Shown: in pieces, positions 8,854 to 16,344 of the stretch
How the letters are laid out: every line of letters starts with the position of its first letter
How positions within the stretch are numbered: position 1 is the stretch's first letter
Source: Methanocaldococcus sp. FS406-22
Lineage (GTDB): Archaea; AGJL01; Methanococci; Methanococcales; Methanocaldococcaceae
Assembly: GCF_000025525.1 (NCBI RefSeq)
Contig: NC_013887.1
Span: 1,658,871 to 1,722,870 of the forward strand
Reading direction: 5' to 3'
DNA length: 64,000 nt
Made by a program: the position numbers and the translations under genes
The notes under the pieces: generated by a model
What the model was told of the DNA's origin: nothing
Seen by the model: only the letters and a program-made list of their open reading frames with translations
Database searches by the model: none

Positions 8854-9231
8854 ATGGCTATTGCCTATGCTAAGTTGTATGAGTTAGTTTATAAGTATGT
8901 GCAAGATAAGGAAAAGGCAGAGATTATATCTAAAGCAATTGAAGAGTTTATAAAAGAGAATGAACAAAGAATTGATAAAAGATTCGAAGAGAGTAAAATT
9001 ATTATAAAAAATGAGCTAAAAGATGAATTAAAAAATGAATTAGCTACAAAAGAGGATATCTTATTAACCAAAACAGAACTTAAAAATGAAATTGAGTTAG
9101 TTAGAGAAGAAATGAAGGCAATGAAAGAGGAAATATTAAGATACATTGATAATAAAATTAACCAAATAAAAATATTGATAATTATTGTCATATTTGCTAT
9201 AATTTTAACAATCAAAATGCTATTGAGGTAA
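8854..9231 (+). CDS. Small coiled-coil protein with C-terminal membrane anchor
   Basis: A 125-residue protein: an N-terminal amphipathic region (AKLYELVYKYVQDKEKAE), a long Glu/Lys-rich coiled coil (about residues 25-100) with heptad-like spacing, and one C-terminal hydrophobic helix (ILIIIVIFAIILTIKMLL). This layout resembles DUF1640/CCDC90-type tail-anchored proteins found in many thermophiles; function unknown. ATG 8854 follows GGGGG. The frame stays open upstream, overlapping trpF, but without an RBS. Confidence 0.75.
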   Translation: MAIAYAKLYELVYKYVQDKEKAEIISKAIEEFIKENEQRIDKRFEESKIIIKNELKDELKNELATKEDILLTKTELKNEIELVREEMKAMKEEILRYIDNKINQIKILIIIVIFAIILTIKMLLR

Positions 9232-9265
9232 TAAAACTTATATTCGGATTGAAATAAAAAAGAGT

Positions 9266-9709
9266 TTAAATAATATTTAAAATCTGTTTTATCCTATTTA
9301 CAATAGGTATTGGGTTGTGAAATGCTCTTGCAGTATAAACCTCTATGCCACTATTTTTCAATGTCTCAACGTAATCATTATTTATCTGCCTTCCAAAGAC
9401 AATTGCATAAGTGTCTTTACCATACTTAGCCTTATAGGTTGCAGTATAGCTAACTCCTCCGTCGTTATGGACAAAGGCAATTATTTTATCAATGCCTTCA
9501 ATGCCTCTAAGCCCCTCATCTATATCAACAGCCCCAACACCTTTTAAATAATATTTGTCATCATCAGCAACCTCTAACAGCTTTAATGCGGCTGGATTTG
9601 CGGCTATAACTACACCAAATCCTCTTTTCTTTAGCTGATTTATTAGATATAAGACAGAGGGAATTAAGGCAGGAGGTTCTGGACATCCAACTATAACTAA
9701 GACATTCAT
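9266..9709 (-). CDS. Conserved methanogen protein, DUF1890-type
   Basis: A 147-residue Rossmann-like protein with N-terminal VLVIVGCPEPPALIPSVLYL, a central VVIAANPAAL strand-turn and HNDGGVSYTATYKAKYG. I recognise it as the methanogen-specific family usually paired with the DUF1894 gene, which is indeed directly upstream with a 4-bp gap. Biochemical function is unknown to me; pairing suggests a complex. The second of two ATGs (9709) fits GGTGAAATG spacing. Confidence 0.75.
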   Translation of the reverse strand: MNVLVIVGCPEPPALIPSVLYLINQLKKRGFGVVIAANPAALKLLEVADDDKYYLKGVGAVDIDEGLRGIEGIDKIIAFVHNDGGVSYTATYKAKYGKDTYAIVFGRQINNDYVETLKNSGIEVYTARAFHNPIPIVNRIKQILNII

Positions 9710-9713
9710 CATT

Positions 9714-10037
9714 TCACCAGAATTTTAATCTTGATAATAGGCCTTTTTTACTTTTGTCTTTATCTTTCTTCTCCTCTTTCTTCTCTTTATTTATCTCGTC
9801 AAGATTTACTCTCAGAACAAACGTTCCATAGCATGGTTTTGTGTATGGGAAGATTACATAGTTGTCCTCATAGGCAACTGGTATTGGAGGGATTCCAATC
9901 AAAAAGATTCCCTCAAATATCTCATATCCAGCCTCCATTTCTTTGATATTTTTAAAATTTTTCCTTATATACTCTGCACACTCTTTATAACCTCCTTTAT
10001 ATAAAATCTCATAGTTTAGCTTATCAATGCATCCCAT
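9714..10037 (-). CDS. Conserved methanogen protein, DUF1894-type
   Basis: A 107-residue protein: Cys-containing start MGCIDKLNYEILYKGGYKECAEYI, an alpha/beta core ending in YVIFPYTKPCYGTFVLRV, then a Lys-rich tail (NKEKKEEKKDKDKSKK) before a basic end. It precedes the DUF1890-type gene and follows the mtnA-like gene by 5 bp, so the set 11613 to 9266 looks like one operon. The family is methanogen-restricted in my memory; function not assigned. Confidence 0.75.
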   Translation of the reverse strand: MGCIDKLNYEILYKGGYKECAEYIRKNFKNIKEMEAGYEIFEGIFLIGIPPIPVAYEDNYVIFPYTKPCYGTFVLRVNLDEINKEKKEEKKDKDKSKKGLLSRLKFW

Positions 10038-10042
10038 AATCT

Positions 10043-11032
10043 CTACCTAAAAAGCTTTAATATATCATCTTTATTTGGCTTTACAATGCCCTTTTCAGTT
10101 ATAATGGCAGTTATCAAATCTGGAGGAGTTTTGTCAAAGGCATAGTTATAACAGCCAACTCCTTCAGGCACTATCCTAACTCCATTTATATAAGCTACCT
10201 CATCCTCACTCCTCTCCTCTATAATAACATCCTCCTCCCTACTTTTTAAATCAAACGTTGATAGAGGAGCTGCAACATAAAATGGAATTCCATGATATTT
10301 AGCTAAAACTGCCAAGCTGTAAGTTCCAATCTTGTTATAGACTGTCCCATCTGCTAATATTCTATCTGCTCCAACTATAATCTTATCTATCTCTCCCTTC
10401 TGCATTAAAAATCCAGCAGTGTTGTCTGTTATAACCTTAACTGGAATACCTTCATAGCTAAGCTCAAAGGCTGTTAATTTAGCCCCTTGCAACCTTGGTC
10501 TTGTCTCATCTGCTATAACTTTAATCTTTTTGCCGTTGTAGAAGGCAAATCTAATAACACTCAAAGCAGTTCCATAGGCAGAGGTTGCCAAAGCCCCAGC
10601 ATTGCAGTGAGTTAATATTGTATCTCCATCATCTATAAGCTTCTCTCCAATCATCCCAATCTTTCTGCATGTCTCTATATCTTCCTCATGGATTTTTTTG
10701 GCCTCATCCAAGATTGATTTCCCTCCTTTATAAGCAGTTAAACATCTATCTAAAGCCCAGAATAGATTGACTGCAGTAGGTCTTGTATTTTTTAAAACTT
10801 CATAAGCTTTATAGATGTCATCTCCTCTAATTTCAGCTAAGGCTAAGCCGTAAGCTGCAGAGACACCAATAGCTGGAGCCCCTCTAACAACCATGTCTTT
10901 TATTGCATAGGCAACATCTTCATAGGTTTTGCAGATAAAATACTCTAATTTATTTGGAAGCTTTCTTTGGTCTATTAAAATTAACTCTTTCTTATCATCA
11001 TCCCATATTATTGGTCTTAAGTCGTTTGTCAT
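10043..11032 (-). CDS. mtnA: MtnA-like methylthioribose-1-phosphate isomerase
   Basis: Aldose-ketose isomerase of the eIF2B-like superfamily acting on 5-methylthioribose-1-phosphate or 5-deoxyribose-1-phosphate. Seen: MVVRGAPAIGVSAAYG near residues 47-61, catalytic Cys143 in THCNAGALAT and catalytic Asp223 in GADRILADGTVYNKIGT, both needed for isomerase rather than initiation-factor function. In Methanocaldococcus this enzyme has been tied to recycling methylthioadenosine/5'-deoxyadenosine toward DKFP for aromatic amino acids. 329 residues, normal length. Its ATG overlaps the stop codon of the upstream DUF1847-type gene by one base. Confidence 0.9.
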   Translation of the reverse strand: MTNDLRPIIWDDDKKELILIDQRKLPNKLEYFICKTYEDVAYAIKDMVVRGAPAIGVSAAYGLALAEIRGDDIYKAYEVLKNTRPTAVNLFWALDRCLTAYKGGKSILDEAKKIHEEDIETCRKIGMIGEKLIDDGDTILTHCNAGALATSAYGTALSVIRFAFYNGKKIKVIADETRPRLQGAKLTAFELSYEGIPVKVITDNTAGFLMQKGEIDKIIVGADRILADGTVYNKIGTYSLAVLAKYHGIPFYVAAPLSTFDLKSREEDVIIEERSEDEVAYINGVRIVPEGVGCYNYAFDKTPPDLITAIITEKGIVKPNKDDILKLFR

Positions 11033-11613
11033 TATTCCCCCTCTAACAGTTTTTTAAGATAGTATTTAGTATAAATAGCCCCAGCTGTGTTGTGGGATAA
11101 AACCCTATCCTTAACAATAAACGTAGTTGTTGGAGCTTTTGAATACTTTTGAAATAAAATGTCATGCCCAATACACAATCCAACAATAATATTTAAATCA
11201 GTTCCAATCTCATTTAAAATTTCCGCTTGCCCTATTGGATTACACATAGCCTCTTTTTCGTTATTATTAATTTTATTTAGCTCAAAAACATCCTTATCAA
11301 TTCCGCAAACCTTGCAGCACACAGAATAAACATCAAAATGCTTAGATAAGATTTTATCCAATATCTTAGCTTCATTCTCTAATCCTATGCAAAAGGCTAT
11401 GCCAATTTTTTTATAATCCATGAGTTTGCAGAACTCTATTATCTCCTCCAATCTCGTTTTTTTCATATAGTAGGTTGCTTCAATATAGGCAGAGACCTTA
11501 GCAATCTTTAAGTTGTCTTCTTTCTTATATTCTTCTATTATTTTTTCTGTTATGTCCTTTCTGCAGTTTTTTCCAGCATAGCAAAGCTTTTTATTGCATT
11601 GGGAGCATTTCAT
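11032..11613 (-). CDS. DUF1847-type cysteine-rich metal-binding protein
   Basis: A 193-residue protein with N-terminal CSQCNKKLCYAGKNC, a second cluster CCKVCGIDKD near residues 99-108, and isolated Cys in MCNPIGQAE and GLCIGHD. The pattern is that of the DUF1847 family, thought to bind zinc or iron; function unknown. Internal CIGLENEAKIL and FQKYSKAPTTTFIVKDRVLSHN are family hallmarks. It is translationally coupled (1-base overlap) to the mtnA-like gene. It diverges from the permease gene at 11638 across a 24-bp gap. Confidence 0.8.
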   Translation of the reverse strand: MKCSQCNKKLCYAGKNCRKDITEKIIEEYKKEDNLKIAKVSAYIEATYYMKKTRLEEIIEFCKLMDYKKIGIAFCIGLENEAKILDKILSKHFDVYSVCCKVCGIDKDVFELNKINNNEKEAMCNPIGQAEILNEIGTDLNIIVGLCIGHDILFQKYSKAPTTTFIVKDRVLSHNTAGAIYTKYYLKKLLEGE

Positions 11614-11637
11614 AATTAATCACCATAGAGGGAAAGT

Positions 11638-12693
11638 ATGAGAATTGATACATTTATATTCTTAATGTTTATTTGTATTGGGATGTTGCTTTTGCTATTT
11701 GGCATTATAAAGCCAATAGAGTTACTTCATATTGTCGAATGGAAAACAATTTTCTCCCTATTCTATTTAATGGTTATTGTAAATGTTATGAAAGATACGA
11801 AGTTTTTAGATTACATCTCATTAAAAATCTTAAAGAAATCAAAGAGGATTTTTATTGCTTTAATATTTTTAACTCTGTTTTTATCTCCTCTAATAACAAA
11901 TGATGTCTCTCTATTTGTTATCATTCCGCTAACACTGATAATTAACCAATACACAAACATGCCTTTAGAAGATTTGGAAAAGCTTATTATTTTTGAGGGT
12001 ATATCTGCAAATATTGGAAGTGCTTTAACACCAATAGGTAATCCTCAAAACCTCTTTTTGTATCATTTCTACAATATTGGAGCTTTGGAATTTATAATCA
12101 ACATGCTTCCATTTGAAGTTTTTGGGATATTAGTTATTTTGCCATTTTTAGAATTTAAAAGGTATGATGCTAAGGTAGATATTGATATCGAGTTTAAAAA
12201 AGAGTGGATTATCTATACTGCCATTTTTATCTTGGTTTTGTTGTGTGTTTTTGGATTTTTGGAGTTTTTTTTATACATATTGCCTTTAATATTAGCAGTT
12301 ATGATTTATAAAAGAGCTAAAGTGGATTACTTATTTTTATTAACTTTTATCTTCCTCTTTGTTGATATTGAGGGATTAAAGAGGATTGGAATTATTAATA
12401 TGTTTTCAATAAAATGTAATGAAATTATGTTGATGATTTATTCATCTTTGCTATCTCAAATAATCTCAAATGTGCCAGCTACTGTATTGCTCTCAAATAT
12501 ATACAATGAATGGCTTCCTATTGCCTATGGAGTTAATGTTGGTGGAAATGGAACTTTAATTGCTTCATTCGCAAATTTAATAACGTTAAGGTTGTCTGAT
12601 AAAAAAGTGGGTATCATAAGATTTTTATTAGTTGGGGGAGTAATATATCTAATGCACTTAACTGCTTTAGCTGTATATCTCACAATATTTTAA
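11638..12693 (+). CDS. ArsB/NhaD-superfamily anion permease
   Basis: A 351-residue polytopic membrane protein with about 9-10 hydrophobic segments. Family marks of the ion-transporter (IT) superfamily are seen: LFLSPLITNDVSLFVIIPL near residues 79-97, ISANIGSALTPIGNPQN near 122-138, and SQIISNVPATVLLS plus GGNGTLIASFANL in the C-terminal half. These correspond to the two helical hairpins of ArsB/CitM/NhaD-like carriers. Substrate unknown (arsenite, dicarboxylate or Na+/H+ possible). It is shorter than most ArsB (about 425). It appears monocistronic. Confidence 0.85.
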   Translation: MRIDTFIFLMFICIGMLLLLFGIIKPIELLHIVEWKTIFSLFYLMVIVNVMKDTKFLDYISLKILKKSKRIFIALIFLTLFLSPLITNDVSLFVIIPLTLIINQYTNMPLEDLEKLIIFEGISANIGSALTPIGNPQNLFLYHFYNIGALEFIINMLPFEVFGILVILPFLEFKRYDAKVDIDIEFKKEWIIYTAIFILVLLCVFGFLEFFLYILPLILAVMIYKRAKVDYLFLLTFIFLFVDIEGLKRIGIINMFSIKCNEIMLMIYSSLLSQIISNVPATVLLSNIYNEWLPIAYGVNVGGNGTLIASFANLITLRLSDKKVGIIRFLLVGGVIYLMHLTALAVYLTIF

Positions 12694-12757
12694 AGGTAAA
12701 AAAGGGAAGAAATAATTGAAATAATTTGAAGGAAGAAAAAAGGTTTAAAGGGCTAAA

Positions 12758-12796
12758 TTAGTTCTTTGGGTTTTTTGGTTTTCTTGGAGCTACCAT
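12758..12796 (-). CDS. Candidate micro-ORF (12 residues)
   Basis: On the minus strand ATG at 12796 opens a 12-codon frame, MVAPRKPKNPKN, closed by TAA. It is 5 bases after a strong GGGGGTGA RBS and about 28 bases after the start site expected from the TATA box at about 12840-12853. A T-rich run (CCTTTTTT) 15-20 bp after the stop could terminate a transcript of about 90 nt. The peptide is basic and proline-rich. A GTG three codons upstream is a possible alternative start. It could also be a non-coding RNA whose GGTGA is coincidental. Confidence 0.45.
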   Translation of the reverse strand: MVAPRKPKNPKN

Positions 12797-12838
12797 GGGC
12801 TTCACCCCCAGCAAATTTTACAATTAGTATACAATCAC

Positions 12839-12854
12839 TTTGGGTTATATATAG
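12839..12854 (-). promoter_or_regulatory. TATA box for the micro-ORF transcript
   Basis: On the minus strand CCTATATATAACCCA is a good box A. It points leftward, about 45-55 bp before the micro-ORF start; nothing else on that strand within 1 kb needs a promoter here. Confidence 0.5.
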
Positions 12855-12940
12855 GAATATTCAACAAAAATCTCAAGTGTTTTTGAATAATGCTTTTAAT
12901 ATTATCTATTATATGCACACCTAAAATTTTGGATGAAATT

Positions 12941-13351
12941 ATGCCAAAAAAGTTGCATAATAAATTAGAATTAATGGAAGAGGTTATAAATCTTGGAATT
13001 AAGGGGGAAGAAATTACTATCTATAATATAACCAGAAAAATTAATCAAAAAATGAAATATAGTGAGTTATCTGAAAAACATTACGTTGGAGAACAGACGA
13101 TAAGTGATATAATTAAAGAACTTGAAAAAATTGGATGTCTAAGATTAAAATCTAAAGAAAAAACAAAAATTGGAAAAGAAAAAAAGGTATATGAGTTAAC
13201 TAAAGATTCATTAAAAATTTTTAAAATTTATAGGGGGTACTATCAAATAATACATAAGATAATTAGGATGTTGAATGAGCTAAACCTCTGTGATGAAGAT
13301 AAAGAAGCATTTTTACAAATTCTATCAAACTGCATAAAATATAAGAGATGA
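12941..13351 (+). CDS. Winged-helix domain protein, putative regulator
   Basis: A 136-residue protein with a winged-helix pattern: TIYNITRKINQKMKYSELSEKHYVGEQTISDIIKELEKIGCLRLKSKEK, where YVGEQTISDIIKELEKIG looks like the recognition helix, followed by a Lys-rich wing and a C-terminal helical, possibly dimerising, part. ATG at 12941 follows GGATGAAATT; the longer frame from 12890 lacks an RBS. Its stop overlaps the region just before the M20 peptidase start, so they are probably cotranscribed. DNA target unknown. Confidence 0.65.
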   Translation: MPKKLHNKLELMEEVINLGIKGEEITIYNITRKINQKMKYSELSEKHYVGEQTISDIIKELEKIGCLRLKSKEKTKIGKEKKVYELTKDSLKIFKIYRGYYQIIHKIIRMLNELNLCDEDKEAFLQILSNCIKYKR

Positions 13352-13356
13352 TAATC

Positions 13357-14586
13357 ATGTTAAGAGAAGAAGCTATAAATTTAGAAAGTGATTTAATAAA
13401 AATCAATTCAGTCAATCCTTCTTTTGGAGGAAAAGGGGAGAAAGAAAAGGCAGAGTATGTTAAAAGCAAATTAATGGAATACGTTGAAAAGTATAAAATA
13501 AAGAACTATAGCTTAAAAGAATACAACGTTATAGATAAATGTGGTATTGAGAGACCAAATATTGTATTTAGAATAGATTTTGGTAAAGATAAAACGTTAC
13601 ATATCATCTCCCACTTAGACACAGTTCCAGAAGGGGATATTAGTTTATGGGAAACCAACCCCTATGAGCCAGTAGTTAAAGATGGAAAAATCTATGGAAG
13701 AGGGGCAGAAGACAATCATAAAGGGATTGTTTCTTCTTTACTGTTGTTAAAGATGATTTTTGAAAATAATATTGAGCCAAAATACAACTTATCATTAATT
13801 TTTGTCTCTGATGAAGAAGATGGAAGTGAATATGGCTTAAAATATCTATTGGATAACTTTGAAGATGAGATATTTAAAAAGGATGATTTAATCATAGTAC
13901 CTGACTTTGGCACACCAACTGGAGAGTTTATAGAGATTGGAGAGAAGGGAATTTTGTGGATAAAATTTAACATTAAAGGAAAACAATGTCATGGTAGCAC
14001 ACCAGAGAATGGGCTAAATGCCGATATAGTTGCATTTAACTTTGCCTATGAGCTATATAACAGCTTATATGAAAAATTTGATGAGGTTAACCCAATATTC
14101 CTGCCAGAATACTCAACCTTTGAGCCAACAATATTGAAAAATAAAGTTGAGAATCCAAATACAATCCCTGGACATGTTGAGGTTGTCTTTGACTGCAGAA
14201 TTTTGCCAACTTACAAAATAAAAGATGTTTTAAAGTTTATAGATGAGTTTATCAGAAACTTTGACTTTAAAAAGTATATTAAGCACTATGATAGTTTAAT
14301 TGAAGCAGAGATAACTTATGAGATATTGAAGGCAGAGAATCCAAATTACACAGATGAAGATGCAGAAATTATTAAAGAGCTAAAAAAAGCTATAAAAAAG
14401 GTTTTAAATAGGGATGCTAAGCTTTGTGGAATGGGAGGAGGAACTGTTGCAGCATTTTTGAGATATAAAGGTTATAGTGTAGCAGTTTGGGGGATTGGTG
14501 AGGAAACTGCTCACCAACCAAATGAGCATATTGAGATAGAGGATTTGGTTAAGATGGCTGAAGTGTTTTATGAAATTTTGAGATAG
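13357..14586 (+). CDS. M20-family metallopeptidase (DapE/ArgE-like)
   Basis: Zinc-dependent deacylase/peptidase of 409 residues. Seen: HLDTVPEGD (metal His and Asp, about residues 86-94), GRGAEDNHKG (bridging Asp region, about 112-121), DEEDGSEYGLKYLL (catalytic Glu-Glu, about 150-163), a dimerisation/lid domain, and C-terminal GGGTVAAFLRY with HQPNEHI. Usual annotations are succinyl-diaminopimelate desuccinylase or acetylornithine deacetylase. Because methanococci make diaminopimelate by the DapL aminotransferase route, a DapE role is doubtful and the substrate is open. Several ATGs compete; 13357 is used. Confidence 0.85.
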   Translation: MLREEAINLESDLIKINSVNPSFGGKGEKEKAEYVKSKLMEYVEKYKIKNYSLKEYNVIDKCGIERPNIVFRIDFGKDKTLHIISHLDTVPEGDISLWETNPYEPVVKDGKIYGRGAEDNHKGIVSSLLLLKMIFENNIEPKYNLSLIFVSDEEDGSEYGLKYLLDNFEDEIFKKDDLIIVPDFGTPTGEFIEIGEKGILWIKFNIKGKQCHGSTPENGLNADIVAFNFAYELYNSLYEKFDEVNPIFLPEYSTFEPTILKNKVENPNTIPGHVEVVFDCRILPTYKIKDVLKFIDEFIRNFDFKKYIKHYDSLIEAEITYEILKAENPNYTDEDAEIIKELKKAIKKVLNRDAKLCGMGGGTVAAFLRYKGYSVAVWGIGEETAHQPNEHIEIEDLVKMAEVFYEILR

Positions 14587-14593
14587 TGAGAAC

Positions 14594-15238
14594 ATGCATC
14601 TAATAAAAATCGGTGGCTCACTAACTTATGATGCAAAACCATTATTAAAAGCTTTGAAAAACTATGCAAAAGAGAATAATAAAAAGATAGTTATTATTCC
14701 AGGTGGAGGAGAGTTTGCAAATGTCGTTAGAAAGATAGATAAAACTCTAAACATTTCAAACTCACTATCTCACAAACTTGCTATAAAATGTATGGATTTG
14801 ATTGGAGAGGTTTATGCTGAAATTGGAAATATAAAAGCTTATGATACATTATTTGATTTAAAAAGAGAAATAGAAAAAGAAAAGATAGCTATATTATTAC
14901 CTTCAAAAATTTTACTATCAACAGATATTGCCGAGCATTCTTGGGCTATAACATCAGATTCATTAAGTTTATATATAGGAAAGTTATTAGATGTTAGGGA
15001 AGTTATAATAGCAACTGATGTTGATGGCATATATGACAAATTCCCAGGAGGGAAACTATTAAATATCATTAATGCAAATGACATTAAAGGTTTAACCTCT
15101 GTAGATGAGACCTTTCCAATTCTTTTAAAACAATTTAAAATGAACGCTTACATTGTTAATGGCAAATATCCAGAGCGAGTTATAGATATTTTAGAGGGAA
15201 AACACAACATATATACGAGAGTTATTGGAGTAGAATAG
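14594..15238 (+). CDS. mfnE: MfnE, furan methanol phosphate kinase of methanofuran biosynthesis
   Basis: Amino-acid-kinase-fold protein of 214 residues. MfnE phosphorylates 5-(aminomethyl)-3-furanmethanol phosphate to the pyrophosphate, the activated form joined to tyramine-glutamate in methanofuran synthesis. Seen: LIKIGGSLTYD at the N terminus (Lys and Gly-rich phosphate loop), VIIPGGGEFANVVRK near residues 34-48, SDSLSLYIGKLL, and ATDVDGIYDKFPGGKLL near 140-156. I assign it by recognising the M. jannaschii MJ0458-type sequence. The gene starts 7 bp after the peptidase, suggesting an operon. Confidence 0.85.
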   Translation: MHLIKIGGSLTYDAKPLLKALKNYAKENNKKIVIIPGGGEFANVVRKIDKTLNISNSLSHKLAIKCMDLIGEVYAEIGNIKAYDTLFDLKREIEKEKIAILLPSKILLSTDIAEHSWAITSDSLSLYIGKLLDVREVIIATDVDGIYDKFPGGKLLNIINANDIKGLTSVDETFPILLKQFKMNAYIVNGKYPERVIDILEGKHNIYTRVIGVE

Positions 15239-15315
15239 TAAAATACACAAACTTTCTTAAAAGTTCCATAAAAATAAAAAAATAAAAAATTATAAAAATT
15301 TGTCAGGTGGGAGAG

Positions 15316-15480
15316 ATGAAATACGTTTGCATAAGCTGTAATGCTGAGATAGCTCCAAGGGAAAAATCAACAAAATTCCCATGTCCAAACTGTGGAGAAG
15401 TAGAGATTGTAAGATGTGAAAGATGCAGAAAGTTGAATAACCCATACAAATGTCCAAAATGTGGGTTTGAAGGGCCATAA
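15316..15480 (+). CDS. Small zinc-ribbon protein
   Basis: A 54-residue protein with four CxxC knuckles: CISC, CPNC, CERC and CPKC, in the order [48 protein letters not shown]. This is the archaeal two-zinc-ribbon family found next to aEF1-beta in many genomes; a role in translation or RNA binding is likely but unproven. ATG follows CAGGTGG. The last codons and stop are imperfectly repeated at 15671-15692, beyond an inserted 197-bp segment; originally aEF1-beta would have followed directly. Confidence 0.88.
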   Translation: MKYVCISCNAEIAPREKSTKFPCPNCGEVEIVRCERCRKLNNPYKCPKCGFEGP

Positions 15481-15692
15481 AGTAGTTGGCGTAATCAATA
15501 ATTTAGGAGAGGCATTGATTAGCTTTAGCTAATCAATGCATCCTGGGTATACCCACAGGACTTTCACAGGAATAATTTTTTTAATTGAATATTGATGCCT
15601 TTGGCATCTAAATTCCTTAAATAATCCAAAACCGTGAAAGTCCTGTGCCAATAGGGTGTTAACCCTATGGATGTAGATTTGAAGGGCCATAA
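15466..15692. mobile_element. 197-bp insertion flanked by a 15-bp (22-bp imperfect) direct repeat
   Basis: TTTGAAGGGCCATAA occurs at 15466-15480, the end of the zinc-ribbon gene, and again at 15678-15692. Extending leftward the copies still match (ATGTGGG versus ATGTAGA). Between them lie three strong inverted repeats: GCATTGATTAGCT-tt-AGCTAATCAATGC (15515-15540), the family A MITE-like element (15554-15648), and ATAGGG...CCCTAT (15651-15668). It looks like an insertion that duplicated its target, placed so the upstream ORF keeps its stop codon. Confidence 0.65.
15554..15648. repeat. MITE-like element, family A, copy 2 (inverted)
   Basis: Terminal inverted repeats CACAGGACTTTCACAGG and CCGTGAAAGTCCTGTG bound a 95-bp AT-rich core containing GATGCC-ttt-GGCATC. 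Read on the other strand it aligns with the 3659-3754 element (GGACTTTC, then TTATTTAA, then TTTAGATGCC, then CCT at the end). No coding capacity. Confidence 0.7.
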
Positions 15693-15723
15693 CCTATTAT
15701 ACTAAAAACTTTGGAGGGAAAAA

Positions 15724-15993
15724 ATGGCAGCTGTATTAGCAAAAATAAAAATTATGCCTACAAGCCCAGAAGTTGATAAGGAGAAATTAAAAGAGAAGAT
15801 TAAAGAAGTATTAGAAAAGCAAGATGTTGCTATAAGAGGATTATTTGATGAGCCATTAGCTTTTGGTTTATACGCTATATATACAGTTATTGAAATGGAA
15901 GAAAGAGAGGGAGGAACAGAGCCAATAGAAAATGCTTTGGCTGAAATTGACGAGGTTGAGAGCGTTGAGACAGTAGAAGTTTCATTGGCATAA
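15724..15993 (+). CDS. ef1b: Translation elongation factor 1-beta (aEF1B)
   Basis: Guanine-nucleotide exchange factor for aEF1A. The 89-residue ferredoxin-like fold has AVLAKIKIMPTSPEVDKEKLKEKIKEVL, the conserved EPLAFGLYAIYTVIEMEE, and VESVETVEVSLA at the end, all typical of archaeal EF-1 beta. ATG at 15724 follows GGAGGGAAAAA. It is normally adjacent to the zinc-ribbon gene; here they are separated by the 197-bp insertion. Confidence 0.95.
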   Translation: MAAVLAKIKIMPTSPEVDKEKLKEKIKEVLEKQDVAIRGLFDEPLAFGLYAIYTVIEMEEREGGTEPIENALAEIDEVESVETVEVSLA

Positions 15994-16049
15994 ATTTTAA
16001 TACTTTTTTTGAATATTGGGCTGAAAATTATTTTTGTTTTGTTGCTACC

Positions 16050-16272
16050 TATTTATTCGTAAATTATATATAACACTTTAAAAATTTTATATTCTTACAT
16101 TCTAAAATCTCAACCGTCGCTGATGATAAATTCATAGTTTAAATTGCATAAACAGACTGCAAATAAATATGATAACATTTAAATAAAAAATAGAAACTCC
16201 CAGAATGCTCTACAATTTGATGTTGAAAAGCTGGCTATATCTATGAAACAATATATGTGGCATTCTGGGTTG
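16050..16272. repeat. Intergenic region with widely spaced perfect inverted repeat
   Basis: CCCAGAATGC at 16199-16208 is the perfect inverse of GCATTCTGGG at 16260-16269, enclosing 51 bases. Upstream, AATTATATATAAC near 16060 resembles a TATA box that could drive a small RNA through this region. No C/D or H/ACA boxes are convincing. It may be a small structured RNA, a MITE, or both. No ORF with an RBS is present. Confidence 0.45.
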
Positions 16273-16290
16273 TTATGAGTTGAACAATAA

Positions 16291-16305
16291 TAAAAGTATA
16301 TAAAC
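16291..16305 (+). promoter_or_regulatory. TATA box of the uL22 ribosomal operon
   Basis: AAAAGTATATAAAC lies about 45 bp before the uL22 start codon and about 30 bp before the RBS, fitting initiation near 16325 and a very short leader. Confidence 0.6.
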
Positions 16306-16344
16306 TTCTACAGTTAAACCATTTTAAGCTTAAGGGTGATAATG

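Noticed and set aside
12890-12940. Extended start for the winged-helix gene
   Set aside because: The first ATG at 12890 has no RBS; 12941 has GGATGAAATT.
16110-16160. C/D box sRNA near GCTGATGATAAATTC
   Set aside because: A C-like box is present but there is no CTGA D or D' box at proper spacing.
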